Origin: Halomicrobium zhouii
GTDB taxonomy: Archaea; Halobacteriota; Halobacteria; Halobacteriales; Haloarculaceae
Assembly (NCBI RefSeq): GCF_900114435.1
Contig: NZ_FOZK01000001.1
Location: forward strand, 1,240,001-1,304,000
Reading direction: 5' to 3'
Length of the DNA stretch: 64,000 nucleotides
Both the position numbers and the translations under genes were made by a program. Shown piece after piece: positions 49,775-58,136 of this stretch. The notes below the pieces were generated by a model. That model made no database searches and was not told the DNA's origin. It saw only the letters and a program-made list of their open reading frames with translations. Position 1 is the first letter of the stretch. Every line of letters starts with the position of its first letter.

Positions 49775-49915
49775 AGCGGGAGCGTTAGCGACACGCGAGC
49801 AGCGGGCGGGGCCGACCGGAGGGAGGGCCCGCCGAACGAGCGAGCGGGAGCGAACGGAGTGAGCGACACGCGAGCAGCGGGTCGGCCCGAACGAAGTGAG
49901 GGCCCGCCGGACCTC
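49775..49915. repeat. REP-like direct repeat in the thrS-uspA gap
   Basis: A unit of about 75 bases (cgagcagcgggcggggcc... from 49796 and cgagcagcgggtcggccc... from 49871) is repeated nearly twice between divergent thrS and uspA. It contains gggcc...ggcccgcc palindromes around a gaacgaagtga-type loop. The same loop and the gcgagcag joint occur in the 37803-38064 array. The rest of the 49637-49973 gap holds the two promoters. Confidence 0.6.
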
Positions 49916-49973
49916 GGCTCCCGAGAGCCGGCACCAGACATATCTATCACTGCGACGAACCTCCGGACAGGCC

Positions 49974-50411
49974 ATGGTACGATACGACACGGTGTTGCTG
50001 ACGACGGACGGCAGCAAGGGGTCCCGGGAGACCATCGACCACGCCGTCTCGCTGGCGCGCGACAACGACGCGACGCTCCACGTGCTCTACGTCGTCGACC
50101 GACGGCGATACCTCGCGGCGGACAAGGACACCCAGGACGACGTCATCCAGTCCCTGGAGGAGGAGGGCGAGCTCGCACTCGACGACGCATCGGTCGCTGC
50201 AGAGGAGGCGGGCGTCGACGTCGTCACTGAGATGCGCGACGGGATTCCGCACAAGACCATCCTGGATTACACAGAGGAGGTTGACGCCGACGTCGTCACG
50301 ATGGGGACCCACGGCCGGACTGGGCGGGACCGCGTCGCTAACCTCGGGAGCGTCACCGAGCGCGTCGTCAAGTCCTCCGAAGTGCCCGTGCTCGTCGTCC
50401 GGATCGATTGA
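49974..50411 (+). CDS. Universal stress protein (UspA family)
   Basis: A 145-residue single-domain UspA protein. It starts [17 protein letters not shown] and ends with the ATP-binding pattern [22 protein letters not shown], followed by VPVLVVRID, so it is of the ATP-binding type. The upstream in-frame extension to 49896 is repeat-derived and rejected. An AT-rich catatctatc about 35 bases before the ATG is the likely promoter. Role: stress or metabolic adaptation, partner unknown. Confidence 0.9.
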   Translation: MVRYDTVLLTTDGSKGSRETIDHAVSLARDNDATLHVLYVVDRRRYLAADKDTQDDVIQSLEEEGELALDDASVAAEEAGVDVVTEMRDGIPHKTILDYTEEVDADVVTMGTHGRTGRDRVANLGSVTERVVKSSEVPVLVVRID

Positions 50412-50640
50412 GTGGTGCCGGTCCTGTAGCGCCCTCACTTCCGACGCGAATCGACTCTCGAACTCCATTTCGATATCGATAATTCCGAATATTGATGCAG
50501 TACGAGTCAGCGACCGTCGCCAGAAAACAGCAACACTGCGAGTGCCTGTCCGATTATATCTCTCAGTTCCTCCGCTAGAGTATCATTACTGATTCTGAAA
50601 CGGCCATCTATATGTATCTGGCAGCTAACCGTTCGTGTAG

Positions 50641-51006
50641 ATGTCGACAGCCCGCGCGAACTGGCTCACGCTCGAAGGCTCCTCCTTCAGCGTCGACGGA
50701 TTCTCCCGCATGTGGCTCGTCGCCACTGCCACCTACGGCGTCGGTGACGTGGTGACGACGATCGCGATGGTGTATTTCACCACGACGCTTACCGAGGCAA
50801 ACCCGGTGATCAGACTGGCCATCGAGACCTTCGGCGGCGGCGGCTTCCTCGGCCTGAAACTCCTCGTCCTCTACGCCTGCATCGGTATCTCCCTCTGGGG
50901 CGGCGTCCTCGACGACGACCCCGTGCTGTTCTACGGCCCGCCGGCGGTGTTGACGGTGTTCGGCGTCGTCGTGACCGGGATGAATCTGGGCCTGCTGTTC
51001 GGCTGA
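50641..51006 (+). CDS. Small membrane protein of haloarchaeal type
   Basis: A 121-residue protein with three or four membrane helices (about residues 22-47, 52-75 and 93-118). The conserved-looking segment GVGDVVTTIAMVYFTTTLTEANPVIRLAIETFG resembles DUF5658-like haloarchaeal membrane proteins, but this is tentative. A TATA-like tatatgta about 30 bases before the ATG supports the start. It is followed downstream by the structured inverted-repeat element. Confidence 0.6.
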   Translation: MSTARANWLTLEGSSFSVDGFSRMWLVATATYGVGDVVTTIAMVYFTTTLTEANPVIRLAIETFGGGGFLGLKLLVLYACIGISLWGGVLDDDPVLFYGPPAVLTVFGVVVTGMNLGLLFG

Positions 51007-51130
51007 GAAACTGTCCTGGGACGCTGTTCTCCTACGCGTTGCCGGCTCTCTCGATCGGTTAGTACAGGTGAGCTACGTATCGATCCGTGGGTTATGGGAT
51101 TGACGCTCTTCGCACGAAATTAAAGAACTC

Positions 51131-51520
51131 GAAAGCCCTCGGCGCGCTCGCCTCGTGCGACTCGCTGCGCTCCTCACTTCGTTGCGGTGCTTACGTCGTC
51201 GGACGTCGGCGACCACACCTCGCCCTTTCAGTCCGCCAGGATCAGCCTCGCTCGCGCGATGTAACGCGCTCGAGATTATGGCCACCAAACCTCCCCGAAT
51301 TCGGCGCGTCCGCGCCGAATCACGCTTCCTGACCGCTCGGAAACTGCCAGGCCGGGAGGCCGTCTCGTCGGCCGACCAGGGGAAGGGCTGGGCTGTTGTG
51401 CTGTGCTGGCCCTGGTGGACTGAAAGGGCGAGGCGGGCTCCGGGAACCCGGGCGTAGCAAGCACCGCAGCGTAGCGAGGAGCGCAGCAAGCCCCGGGACC
51501 GGAGCGCGCCGAGGGCTTTC
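51131..51520. repeat. Long nested inverted-repeat element A
   Basis: The outer arms are perfect 19-base inverted repeats (51131-51149 and 51502-51520, starting GAAAGCCCTCGG). Inner arms (51218-51234 and 51417-51433, core CCCTTTCAGTCC) pair perfectly over 17 bases. The stretches between the arms also pair imperfectly (around gctgcgctcctc and gcggtgctt), giving arms of about 110 bases. The 170-base loop contains a perfect 10-base palindrome (51299-51308 and 51311-51320). An oligo-T (51538-51543) follows on the plus strand. The same architecture recurs as element B. It could be a structured RNA, a MITE-like element or a cruciform. The rest of the 51007-51663 gap shows no gene. Confidence 0.8.
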
Positions 51521-51537
51521 TGGGTGTTGGCGGTCTC

Positions 51538-51543
51538 TTTTTT
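51538..51543 (+). terminator. Oligo-T tract after element A
   Basis: Six T residues lie 17 bases after the right outer arm of element A. If the element is transcribed on the plus strand, this would be its natural terminator; it might also end the gene at 50641. Confidence 0.3.
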
Positions 51544-51663
51544 CCAGTCTCCACTCACTAAATCACCTGCACAATTCACACACCCACACAACAACGATTC
51601 CGTCCCAGCGGTATCGAAAAGAGCGAGCGAAGCAAGGTAGACGAAACCGAACTCCCGTCCCGC

Positions 51664-52509
51664 TCAGGTGGCCTGTCGGAGGACGAAGTCGACGTCGAAC
51701 TCGACGCCGTCGCTCTGGATCTCGTTCCCGGTCGACGTCGGGAGTCGCCACTCGAACGTGACGGTCGCTTGTTCGCCGGCCCCGAGCGCCTCGGTGCTCG
51801 ACCGGTCCGCTCCGTCGAGGGACTGCAAGGTCACGTACTTGCTTGACGAGCCGAACAGGTACTCCGTCGTTCCGTCGGCGTAGGTCACGGAGAGTCTCAC
51901 CTGGAGAGCGCCGGAGAGTTCTCCCGTGGTCGCGTCGTCGCCGACGGCTTTCTCCGGTTCCAGCAGCGAGTTCTCGTGGTCGACGACCGAGGTGTCGTTC
52001 ACGAGCAGGCGTCCCGCGACGGTCCCCGCGTTCTCGAAGGTGACGGAGTTCCGTCCGTCGTGGCCGGGCGCGAGACCAGTGGCCTCCACCAGGACGTCGC
52101 TCCCGTCCGCCGTCAGGTCGACGCGCGATGGGCTGTCGTCGTCGCTATCCCGGTCGTCGTCGCCGTCGTCAACGTCCGCGTCGTCGCGGTCGTCGCGCCG
52201 CGTCTCGGTCGGCGTCGCGGTGTCGACCGCCGTCGGCGTCGCGGTGGGCGTGGCCGTCGCCGCGGGCGGGCCGGCGCCCGGCGTCGGCGTCGGTGTGGCC
52301 GTCGTCGGCGTTATCGTGACGGGACCCGGCGTGGGCGTCGGTTCCTCGTCGGGTCCGGTCCCGGGGAGCGCGATGGTACCGATGCCGGCGCCGAGGATGA
52401 CGAGCAACACGAGCGCCAGGAGGGCAAGCAACCGCCTGTCGTCTCTCGACTCCTCGACCTCTTCGGGTTCGTCGGGCTCCTCGCGGAACGGTTGGGTAGG
52501 CCCAGTCAC
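51664..52509 (-). CDS. Membrane-anchored protein of the SipW/TasA-like operon
   Basis: A 281-residue protein. About 26 cytoplasmic residues, rich in Glu, precede a single membrane helix (LLALLALVLLVILGAGIGT), then a Thr/Pro-rich spacer (TPTPT...) and an Asp-rich stretch. The C-terminal beta domain (about 130-281) includes NSVTFENAGTVAGRLLVNDT and ends GNEIQSDGVEFDVDFVLRQAT. That ending resembles the end of the TasA-like protein encoded at 53080 (GNEFQSDGVSITFDF). It lacks a SipW-type signal and overlaps the signal peptidase gene by 4 bases. It may anchor or initiate fibres made from the two secreted proteins; that role is inferred. Confidence 0.7.
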   Translation of the reverse strand: MTGPTQPFREEPDEPEEVEESRDDRRLLALLALVLLVILGAGIGTIALPGTGPDEEPTPTPGPVTITPTTATPTPTPGAGPPAATATPTATPTAVDTATPTETRRDDRDDADVDDGDDDRDSDDDSPSRVDLTADGSDVLVEATGLAPGHDGRNSVTFENAGTVAGRLLVNDTSVVDHENSLLEPEKAVGDDATTGELSGALQVRLSVTYADGTTEYLFGSSSKYVTLQSLDGADRSSTEALGAGEQATVTFEWRLPTSTGNEIQSDGVEFDVDFVLRQAT

Positions 52510-53093
52510 GACCCGTCCTCACCTCTCGGTGCGGAGTCCTCGTCATCTTCCTCGTCCTTCGTCGCGGACAGGAGGTCCCAGACTTCGGAGACCACCAGGA
52601 GCACGGCCGGGACGACGACGAGCGCGAGGATCCCCAGCCGGGTCTGGGCGAACGACGTGACGTAGCCCATGTAGGGGACGTGGAACTGGACGACGCCGAT
52701 TACGTTCGACGGCGCGACAAGTGACGGATCGGGGTCCTCGTTCGCGTCGCCCTTAGTCCGGAAGCGCCGCTCGCCGTCCTCTTCGACCACCTCGACGACG
52801 CGGTGGGTCACGCGGGAAGAATCGCCCGAACCACCCGCTCGTTCGATGGTGATCACGTCACCTTCGCTGATGTCGTTCGCGGGCACCTCCCCCACGAACA
52901 CGACCGCACCGGCGTCGATGGCCGGCGACATGCTGTCCGAGAGGACGACGTAACTCTCGTCGACCCCGACGACCTGTGGCACCGCCGCGGCGACGAAGAG
53001 GAAGACCACGATACCTAGCACGGCCAGTCCCACGAGATTCGCTATCCGGCGCCAGTCGACGTCCGCCGAATCGCTGGGGTTACTGTCTGTCAT
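52506..53093 (-). CDS. SipW-like signal peptidase I
   Basis: A 195-residue archaeal/ER-type signal peptidase with an N-terminal helix (residues 20-40), the catalytic Ser in VLSDSMSP (Ser 54), His in VTHRV (His 97) and the Asp in TKGDAN (Asp 117), plus a C-terminal helix. This Ser/His form, not Ser/Lys, is that of SipW and of archaeal Sec11-like enzymes. It overlaps the TasA-like gene upstream by 14 bases and the next gene by 4, so it is dedicated to this operon. It probably removes the signal peptides of the two flanking secreted proteins. Confidence 0.85.
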   Translation of the reverse strand: MTDSNPSDSADVDWRRIANLVGLAVLGIVVFLFVAAAVPQVVGVDESYVVLSDSMSPAIDAGAVVFVGEVPANDISEGDVITIERAGGSGDSSRVTHRVVEVVEEDGERRFRTKGDANEDPDPSLVAPSNVIGVVQFHVPYMGYVTSFAQTRLGILALVVVPAVLLVVSEVWDLLSATKDEEDDEDSAPRGEDGS

Positions 53094-53700
53094 TCTGGTT
53101 CAGGTAAAAGTCGAAGGTAATGCTCACGCCGTCGCTCTGGAACTCGTTGCCGACGTCCTTGAGGCGGAAGCCGACGGTGAACACCTTGCCCCCGGTTCCG
53201 GGGTCGTCCAGGTTGATCAAGTCGTTCTGCGTAGACTCGTTGGCCCCGTGCTCGTTGTTCTCGAGGTCGTACAATGTCGGGGTTCCGGAGAGGTTCTGAT
53301 CCTCTGTCAGCAAGGTATCTCCGCCGTACTCCAACGTCACGACCTCTAGATTCTCCGCGACTTGGTCTGCAGTCACGTCTTCTTCAGGGTCGTTGTTGTC
53401 CCCGTCGCTCTCTTTGTACGAGACGTCGACGTCGAGCGAGCCATTGACGGAACCGTTTTTGATGAGCGTGACCGACTCCTCTGTCGTCTGCGTGGGGGCG
53501 AGTGCTGTGTTGAATTCGAAGGTGCCGCTCCCGTCGAAATCGAGTTTCAGAGTTCCCGCACTGATGGTGTTGTCAGAGCTAGTTTCGGTGTCGGTAAAAT
53601 AGGCCATTGTTCCCGCACCACTGGCGGCGCTAGCAGCGGCGACAGAGACGATGCCGCCAAAGAGGCGTCGGCGAGTCAAACGAAATTGTCTCTCGCTCAT
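53080..53700 (-). CDS. SipW-dependent secreted protein, TasA/CalY-like (copy 1)
   Basis: A 206-residue protein with an RR-containing N-terminus (LTRRRLFGG) and the hallmark SipW-dependent cleavage region GTMAYFTDTETSSDNTISAGTL. The mature part is a jelly-roll-like beta domain: LDFDGSGTFEFNT, TTEESVTLIKNGSVNG, VFTVGFRLKDVGNEFQSDG. It matches the TasA/camelysin superfamily, whose members polymerise into biofilm fibres in bacteria and into bundling pili in some archaea. Fibre formation here is inference. It lies 84 bases after the copy 2 gene and overlaps the signal peptidase gene. Confidence 0.85.
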   Translation of the reverse strand: MSERQFRLTRRRLFGGIVSVAAASAASGAGTMAYFTDTETSSDNTISAGTLKLDFDGSGTFEFNTALAPTQTTEESVTLIKNGSVNGSLDVDVSYKESDGDNNDPEEDVTADQVAENLEVVTLEYGGDTLLTEDQNLSGTPTLYDLENNEHGANESTQNDLINLDDPGTGGKVFTVGFRLKDVGNEFQSDGVSITFDFYLNQNDRQ

Positions 53701-53784
53701 TGGTCTATCTCCACAGCAGCTAGTGACTGTTCTTCAGGACGCCTTGTGTAACCGTCTCTAACCCCGATGTGGGCTCCACCGTGA

Positions 53785-54402
53785 TTATGGTGAGTTGACC
53801 GTAACGCTCTGGAGCGGATCAGCGGACGACTGTCGGGCTTTGAACGCGACACCAAAGTCAATTGACGCCTCTTGGAACTCGTTGCCAACGTCGTCCAAGC
53901 TAAACTGGAGTGTGAGCGACACAGTGTTCCCCTCGTTCAGTGTCGGAGTTGAGGTCGAATCGACTACAGCCTCCCGGATACCTGTAAATCCAGAGAGAGC
54001 AACGTCTGTTCCGCCGTAATCTGCTACCTCGACCCCTTCGATTGAGAGAGACGCTTTGTCCACATTTAGCTGGTCTGCGAAGCTGCCACTTCCATTGGGT
54101 ACTGCTTCGTTGCCCGTCTGTATCCCCCAATCCAGCAAGGGTGTCGACAAACTACCCAGGTAATCAGTCGTGATCTCGATTTCGCTGGTTGACTCATTTG
54201 GGTAGAGTTTCCCCAGGCTGAATTCGGTCCCGGATACCGTGTCTAGTGTCAGGGAACCTGCTGAAATCGTGTTGTCCGTGCTTTCCTCGGTATCACTGAA
54301 AGCGGCATACGTACCCGCACCGACAGCCGCGCTGGCTGCGCCGACCGTTGCTATACCACCCAGTACTCGCCGTCGCGAAAGTTCGATGTCCTTCCCGTTC
54401 AT
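53785..54402 (-). CDS. SipW-dependent secreted protein, TasA/CalY-like (copy 2)
   Basis: A 205-residue paralogue of the 53080 product. The N-terminus is LSRRRVLGGIATVG, followed by GTYAAFSDTEESTDNTISAGSLTLD. The beta domain includes LGKLYPNESTSEIEI and VSLTLQFSLDDVGNEFQEASIDFGVAFK. It is the first gene of the operon. Its DNA is visibly less GC-rich than its neighbours, with many A- or T-ending codons, suggesting transfer or fast divergence, as often found for surface proteins. Confidence 0.85.
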   Translation of the reverse strand: MNGKDIELSRRRVLGGIATVGAASAAVGAGTYAAFSDTEESTDNTISAGSLTLDTVSGTEFSLGKLYPNESTSEIEITTDYLGSLSTPLLDWGIQTGNEAVPNGSGSFADQLNVDKASLSIEGVEVADYGGTDVALSGFTGIREAVVDSTSTPTLNEGNTVSLTLQFSLDDVGNEFQEASIDFGVAFKARQSSADPLQSVTVNSP

Positions 54403-54638
54403 TGTTAACCTTCAACCGCGCTTTGACCGCGCTGTTGGGCCCACCAGGCCCACCAAGTCCAGATCGGTTGTGTTCGTTTGCGTACCGATCGGGACTCGGT
54501 CTGTCTCAAATATACAATCGCTTACCTATAATAGTCCCTCCGGTTTCAGGGGCCGATACCGGCGAAGGGTTCTTAGGCTCCCGAATATCCGAAGTACAGG
54601 CCTTCGTAAGAAACGGGATTTGCGTCCCGTTGCGACAC

Positions 54639-54646
54639 CTTATAGC
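54639..54646 (+). promoter_or_regulatory. TATA box of the gamma-CA-like gene
   Basis: The stretch cttatagc is centred 26 bases before ATG 54669. It rules out the longer in-frame start at 54348. Confidence 0.45.
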
Positions 54647-54668
54647 TTCGCGACACGTTTATTCACGC

Positions 54669-55181
54669 ATGGACAGTCGGGAATACAGCTTCGAAGGGAG
54701 CGAGCCTGAGATCGACGGGTACGCCCACGTCAGCGCCGAGGCGACGGTCGTAGGCGACGTGACCGTCGGCCCGAACGCGAACGTCTGGCCGGGCGTGGTG
54801 TTACGCGGAGACGTCGGGCCGGTCGAAATCGGTCGAGAGACGGCCATCGGCGACAACGCGGTGGTCCACGCCTCCACCGTCGGCGAGCGGGTGATGGTCG
54901 GCCACGGCGCGACGCTCAACGACTCCGTCGTCGAGGACGGCGCGCTCGTGGGGTTCAACTCGACCGTCAGCGACGCGACCATCGGCGCGGGGTCCATCGT
55001 CGCGATGGGGACGGTGGTGCCGCCGGGCTACGACGTCCCGCCGGAGTCGTTCGTCAGGGGGATGCCCGCGTCCGTGACGCCGCTGTCGGAGACGAACATC
55101 GACCCCGATTCGGTGTTCGAGGCGTTCTCGTCGGGTGACTACGCCAACCTCGCGGCGCGCCACGAGGACCTCTTCGAGTGA
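54669..55181 (+). CDS. Gamma-carbonic-anhydrase-like left-handed beta-helix protein
   Basis: A 170-residue hexapeptide-repeat protein (VSAEATVVGDVTVGPNANVWPGVVLRGDVGPVEIG...). The RGD segment and order match the gamma-carbonic anhydrase/PaaY group. Of the three zinc ligands expected, His 67 and His 79 can be placed, but the third (five residues after His 79, His 122 in the Methanosarcina enzyme Cam) is Asn 84. The loop between the first two is also short. Catalytic CO2 hydration is therefore doubtful. It may act as a structural or acyltransferase-like trimer. The next gene is co-directional. Confidence 0.8.
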   Translation: MDSREYSFEGSEPEIDGYAHVSAEATVVGDVTVGPNANVWPGVVLRGDVGPVEIGRETAIGDNAVVHASTVGERVMVGHGATLNDSVVEDGALVGFNSTVSDATIGAGSIVAMGTVVPPGYDVPPESFVRGMPASVTPLSETNIDPDSVFEAFSSGDYANLAARHEDLFE

Positions 55182-55220
55182 GAGTTGGGCGACTCCGGCG
55201 GGGGGTGTGGTAACCGACAG

Positions 55221-55227
55221 TATAAAC
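55221..55227 (+). promoter_or_regulatory. TATA box of the GCS2-like gene
   Basis: TATAAAC is centred 28 bases before ATG 55252, the clearest TATA box of the window. It fixes the start and predicts a leaderless mRNA. Confidence 0.55.
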
Positions 55228-55251
55228 CAACCCCTCGTCAATACACTGCGC

Positions 55252-57060
55252 ATGGACGACGTCGTCGACCTGGTTCGCCGGTCGCTCGCCGACGAGACGG
55301 ACGCGGAGTTCACCGCGCGCGTCGACGAGCAGGCCGCCGCGTTGCGGGAGGCCATCGCCGCGGGGCGATTCGACAACGAGGACTTCGCCGTGGGCCTCGA
55401 GATCGAAGTCTACGCGATAAACGAGAAGCCCGAACCGGTCGAGGACGACCCCGAAGACGGCGACGCGATAGCGGAAGCAGGCGCTGAGGAGGCCGACGAG
55501 GCGGACGCCGACGGAGCTGCCCTCGACGCCGACCTGAGCAGCAGTGCGAGCGCCGCGCTCGATCCGTCGCTCGAACCAGCAGATCCCGTGCCAGACCCCG
55601 GAGCGGCCGATGCCGGTGCAGTGGACGGCGACGAATCCGCAGATGACGACGCACTTGAGGAAGAACCCGACGTCGACGAACCGTACATGGACCCCGAGGA
55701 GTGGGAGGGCAAACTTGCGGCACTCCCCGAGTCGGTGTTCGAGGGACCGGCCGCGAAGGAACTGGGTGTCCACAACGCGGAGATCAACACCGACCCTGAC
55801 GCCTTCGGTGCGACCGGGCTGGAGGTCCAGACGACGTCGGTCGAGATGCGCGTCAAGAAGGCCCGTGACGCCGCGCTCGCCGAACATCGCGACATGGTGC
55901 TCGATGCGATGTGGACCATCCCGCCCGAAGGAGGGACCCTCGACTACTTCACCGACGTCGAACGGCGCGACGGCGTCGTACTCGCCGAGAACATGCGTCA
56001 GTACCCCCGGTACGTCGCGCTGGACAACGAGGCGCTGGCCCACGCTGGCGGCGAGATCTCCTTCTCCGTGCCCGGGGCGGAACACGATTTCCCCACCATC
56101 CTCTTCGAGTCGCTCACTACGTCGATCCAGCCCCATCTGCAGGTGCCGACCGCGAGGGAGTTCCCCGATTACTACAACGCCGCCATCCGCACGCTCGGCC
56201 CCGTCCTGGCGCTGACGGCGAACTCACCGCTCCTCCCCGCGGACCTGTACAACCGGGTCGAGGATCCGTACCGACTGCTCGAGGAAACCCACCACGAACT
56301 CCGCATCGCGGCGTTCGAGCAGTCGGTCAACACCAGCGAGAACCCGAAAGTCAGGGTGCCGAGGGACATCGAGACGAGCGAGGACGTGGTCGACCGCGTC
56401 GTGGAAGACGACTGCTTCGCCCCGTTCCTCCGCGAGTGGATCACCGACGAGCCCCGGAGCGGCGTCCACGACGAGCACTGGGAGTTCGACCACAAACGGG
56501 GAACCTACTGGCGCTGGCTCCGCTGCGTCGTCGGTGGCGACCCGGTCGACGGCGCGGGCGACCAGGAGTCGCTCCGCATCGAGTACCGACCGATCCCGAC
56601 CCAGCCGACCGTCGCGGACCTCATCGGCACGCAGGTGCTCGTCGCCGGCCTCGTCCGGGGGCTGGTCGCGACCGGCCATCCGCTGGCCGAGCTCCCCTGG
56701 CAGGACGCGCGTCGCTCGTTCTACGACGCGGCCCGCAACGGTCTCGACGCGGAACTGGCGTGGGTGACCGCCGACGGCGAGCGGACCACCGACCACGACG
56801 TCGTCTACGACGAAATCTTCTCCCTCGCACGCGCTGGGCTGGACGCGCAGGACGTCCCCGAAGGGCGGGCCGACGAGTTCCTCGACCCGCTGGAACGCCG
56901 CTGGACCGCGGGCGAGACGCCGAGTTCGTGGAAGATCGGTCGTGTTCGCGAGCACCTCGACGACGGCCTGCCCCTCGAGGACGCCATCTGCGAGATGCAG
57001 CGGGACTACTTCGAACTGAGCCGGGCCGAGGACTCCTTCGCCGACTGGCTCCCGTCGTAA
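55252..57060 (+). CDS. GCS2-like (glutamate-cysteine ligase family) protein
   Basis: A 602-residue protein. An N-terminal helical part is followed by VGLEIEVYAI (about residues 47-56), the usual first strand of carboxylate-amine ligases. An acidic, low-complexity insert (about 60-150) interrupts it. Then come GVHNAEINTDP, TSIQPHLQVPTAREFPDYYNAA, LALTANSPLLPADLYN and SLRIEYRPIPTQPT, which match the GCS2 core (COG2170). It is longer than the usual 360-residue haloarchaeal GshA. It could ligate glutamate to an amine or amino acid; the substrate is not clear. There is no other gene with it in an obvious operon. Confidence 0.7.
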   Translation: MDDVVDLVRRSLADETDAEFTARVDEQAAALREAIAAGRFDNEDFAVGLEIEVYAINEKPEPVEDDPEDGDAIAEAGAEEADEADADGAALDADLSSSASAALDPSLEPADPVPDPGAADAGAVDGDESADDDALEEEPDVDEPYMDPEEWEGKLAALPESVFEGPAAKELGVHNAEINTDPDAFGATGLEVQTTSVEMRVKKARDAALAEHRDMVLDAMWTIPPEGGTLDYFTDVERRDGVVLAENMRQYPRYVALDNEALAHAGGEISFSVPGAEHDFPTILFESLTTSIQPHLQVPTAREFPDYYNAAIRTLGPVLALTANSPLLPADLYNRVEDPYRLLEETHHELRIAAFEQSVNTSENPKVRVPRDIETSEDVVDRVVEDDCFAPFLREWITDEPRSGVHDEHWEFDHKRGTYWRWLRCVVGGDPVDGAGDQESLRIEYRPIPTQPTVADLIGTQVLVAGLVRGLVATGHPLAELPWQDARRSFYDAARNGLDAELAWVTADGERTTDHDVVYDEIFSLARAGLDAQDVPEGRADEFLDPLERRWTAGETPSSWKIGRVREHLDDGLPLEDAICEMQRDYFELSRAEDSFADWLPS

Positions 57061-57180
57061 CTCGTTCTCGCGAGACGGGATAGACTCCCCGAGAGTGGCC
57101 ACCACGCGACTGTGCGTCGGATCCCCAAGCTGCCAACGTGACGATAGATTCATATCACCCGTTTTCGAAGGATTCGACAG

Positions 57181-58092
57181 ATGACGACCAACGGCCCGAC
57201 GCATGACGTTTCGATTCACGGCGTGATCCCGCCGACGATAACCGCGTTCACCGACGAGGAGGAGCTGGCACTCGACGCGACCGCCGCACACGCCCGGTTC
57301 GTCGTCGACCGGGGCGTCCACGGCGTCTTCCCGCTGGGGACCAACGGCGAGTTCCCGATGCTCAAGCCCGACGAGCGTGCGGCCGTCATCGAGGCCGTCG
57401 TCGACGAAGTCGGCGACGAGGTGCCGGTCATCGCCGGCGTGAGCGCGCCGAGCACCCGGAACACCGTCTCCTACGCTCAGGACGCCGAAGAGAACGGCGC
57501 CGACGCCGCCGTCGTCGGGATTCCGTACTACTACCCCATCGACAGCACGGCGATCATCGAACACTACGAGGAGGTCACCGCCGCCATCGACATCCCGGTG
57601 TACATCTACCACTTCCCCGCGCGAATGGGGAACAAGCTCGAACTGGAGACCCTGGACCGGCTGGCCGACCTCGACGGCATCGTCGGCGTCAAGGACTCCA
57701 GCGGCGACGTCGCCTGGCTCGGTCAGGCCATCGACCAGAACCCCGAACTAACCTACCTCGCTGGCCTCGACTCGCTGCTGTTCGCTGAACTCGAAATCGG
57801 CTGTACCGGCCTCGTCAGCGCCGTCTCCAACGTCTTCCCGGAACTCACCGTGGACCTGTACGAGTCCTACGTCAGCGGCGAGGAGAACCGCGCCCGGGAG
57901 CTCCAGAGCACCGTCTTCGACATCTGGAAGGCCATCGACCGGGGTCCCTACCTCGGCGGCGTCAAGTCCGCGCTCGACCTGCACCCGGAGGTCGACTTCG
58001 ACCCCGGCCCGATGCGCCGGCCGCTCTGGCGGATGGACGAACAGGAGGAGGTCCAGCTCGAACGGACGCTTCGCACGCTCGACCTGATCTGA
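57181..58092 (+). CDS. Dihydrodipicolinate synthase/KDG-aldolase family enzyme
   Basis: A 303-residue class I aldolase of the DapA superfamily. Motifs: GTNGEF (residues 53-58), YIYHFP with the catalytic Tyr 143, and the Schiff-base Lys 171 in GVKDSSGD. The substrate could be pyruvate plus an aldehyde, as in 2-keto-3-deoxy-sugar aldolases or dihydrodipicolinate synthase; members of this group in archaea often cleave keto-deoxy acids. It is convergent with the DgcA-like racemase gene (44-base gap). Confidence 0.85.
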   Translation: MTTNGPTHDVSIHGVIPPTITAFTDEEELALDATAAHARFVVDRGVHGVFPLGTNGEFPMLKPDERAAVIEAVVDEVGDEVPVIAGVSAPSTRNTVSYAQDAEENGADAAVVGIPYYYPIDSTAIIEHYEEVTAAIDIPVYIYHFPARMGNKLELETLDRLADLDGIVGVKDSSGDVAWLGQAIDQNPELTYLAGLDSLLFAELEIGCTGLVSAVSNVFPELTVDLYESYVSGEENRARELQSTVFDIWKAIDRGPYLGGVKSALDLHPEVDFDPGPMRRPLWRMDEQEEVQLERTLRTLDLI

Positions 58093-58136
58093 GCCGGCGG
58101 TAGCGAGCCGCGAGCGATTTCTGTTCGTGTCTCCCG

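Noticed and set aside
49637-50065. N-terminal extension of thrS over the intergenic repeats
   Set aside because: The extension encodes repeat-derived peptides; the TGS domain starts correctly at 49636.
51073-51594. ORFs across element A
   Set aside because: They are caused by the inverted repeat and differ on each strand; no family pattern and no suitable start.
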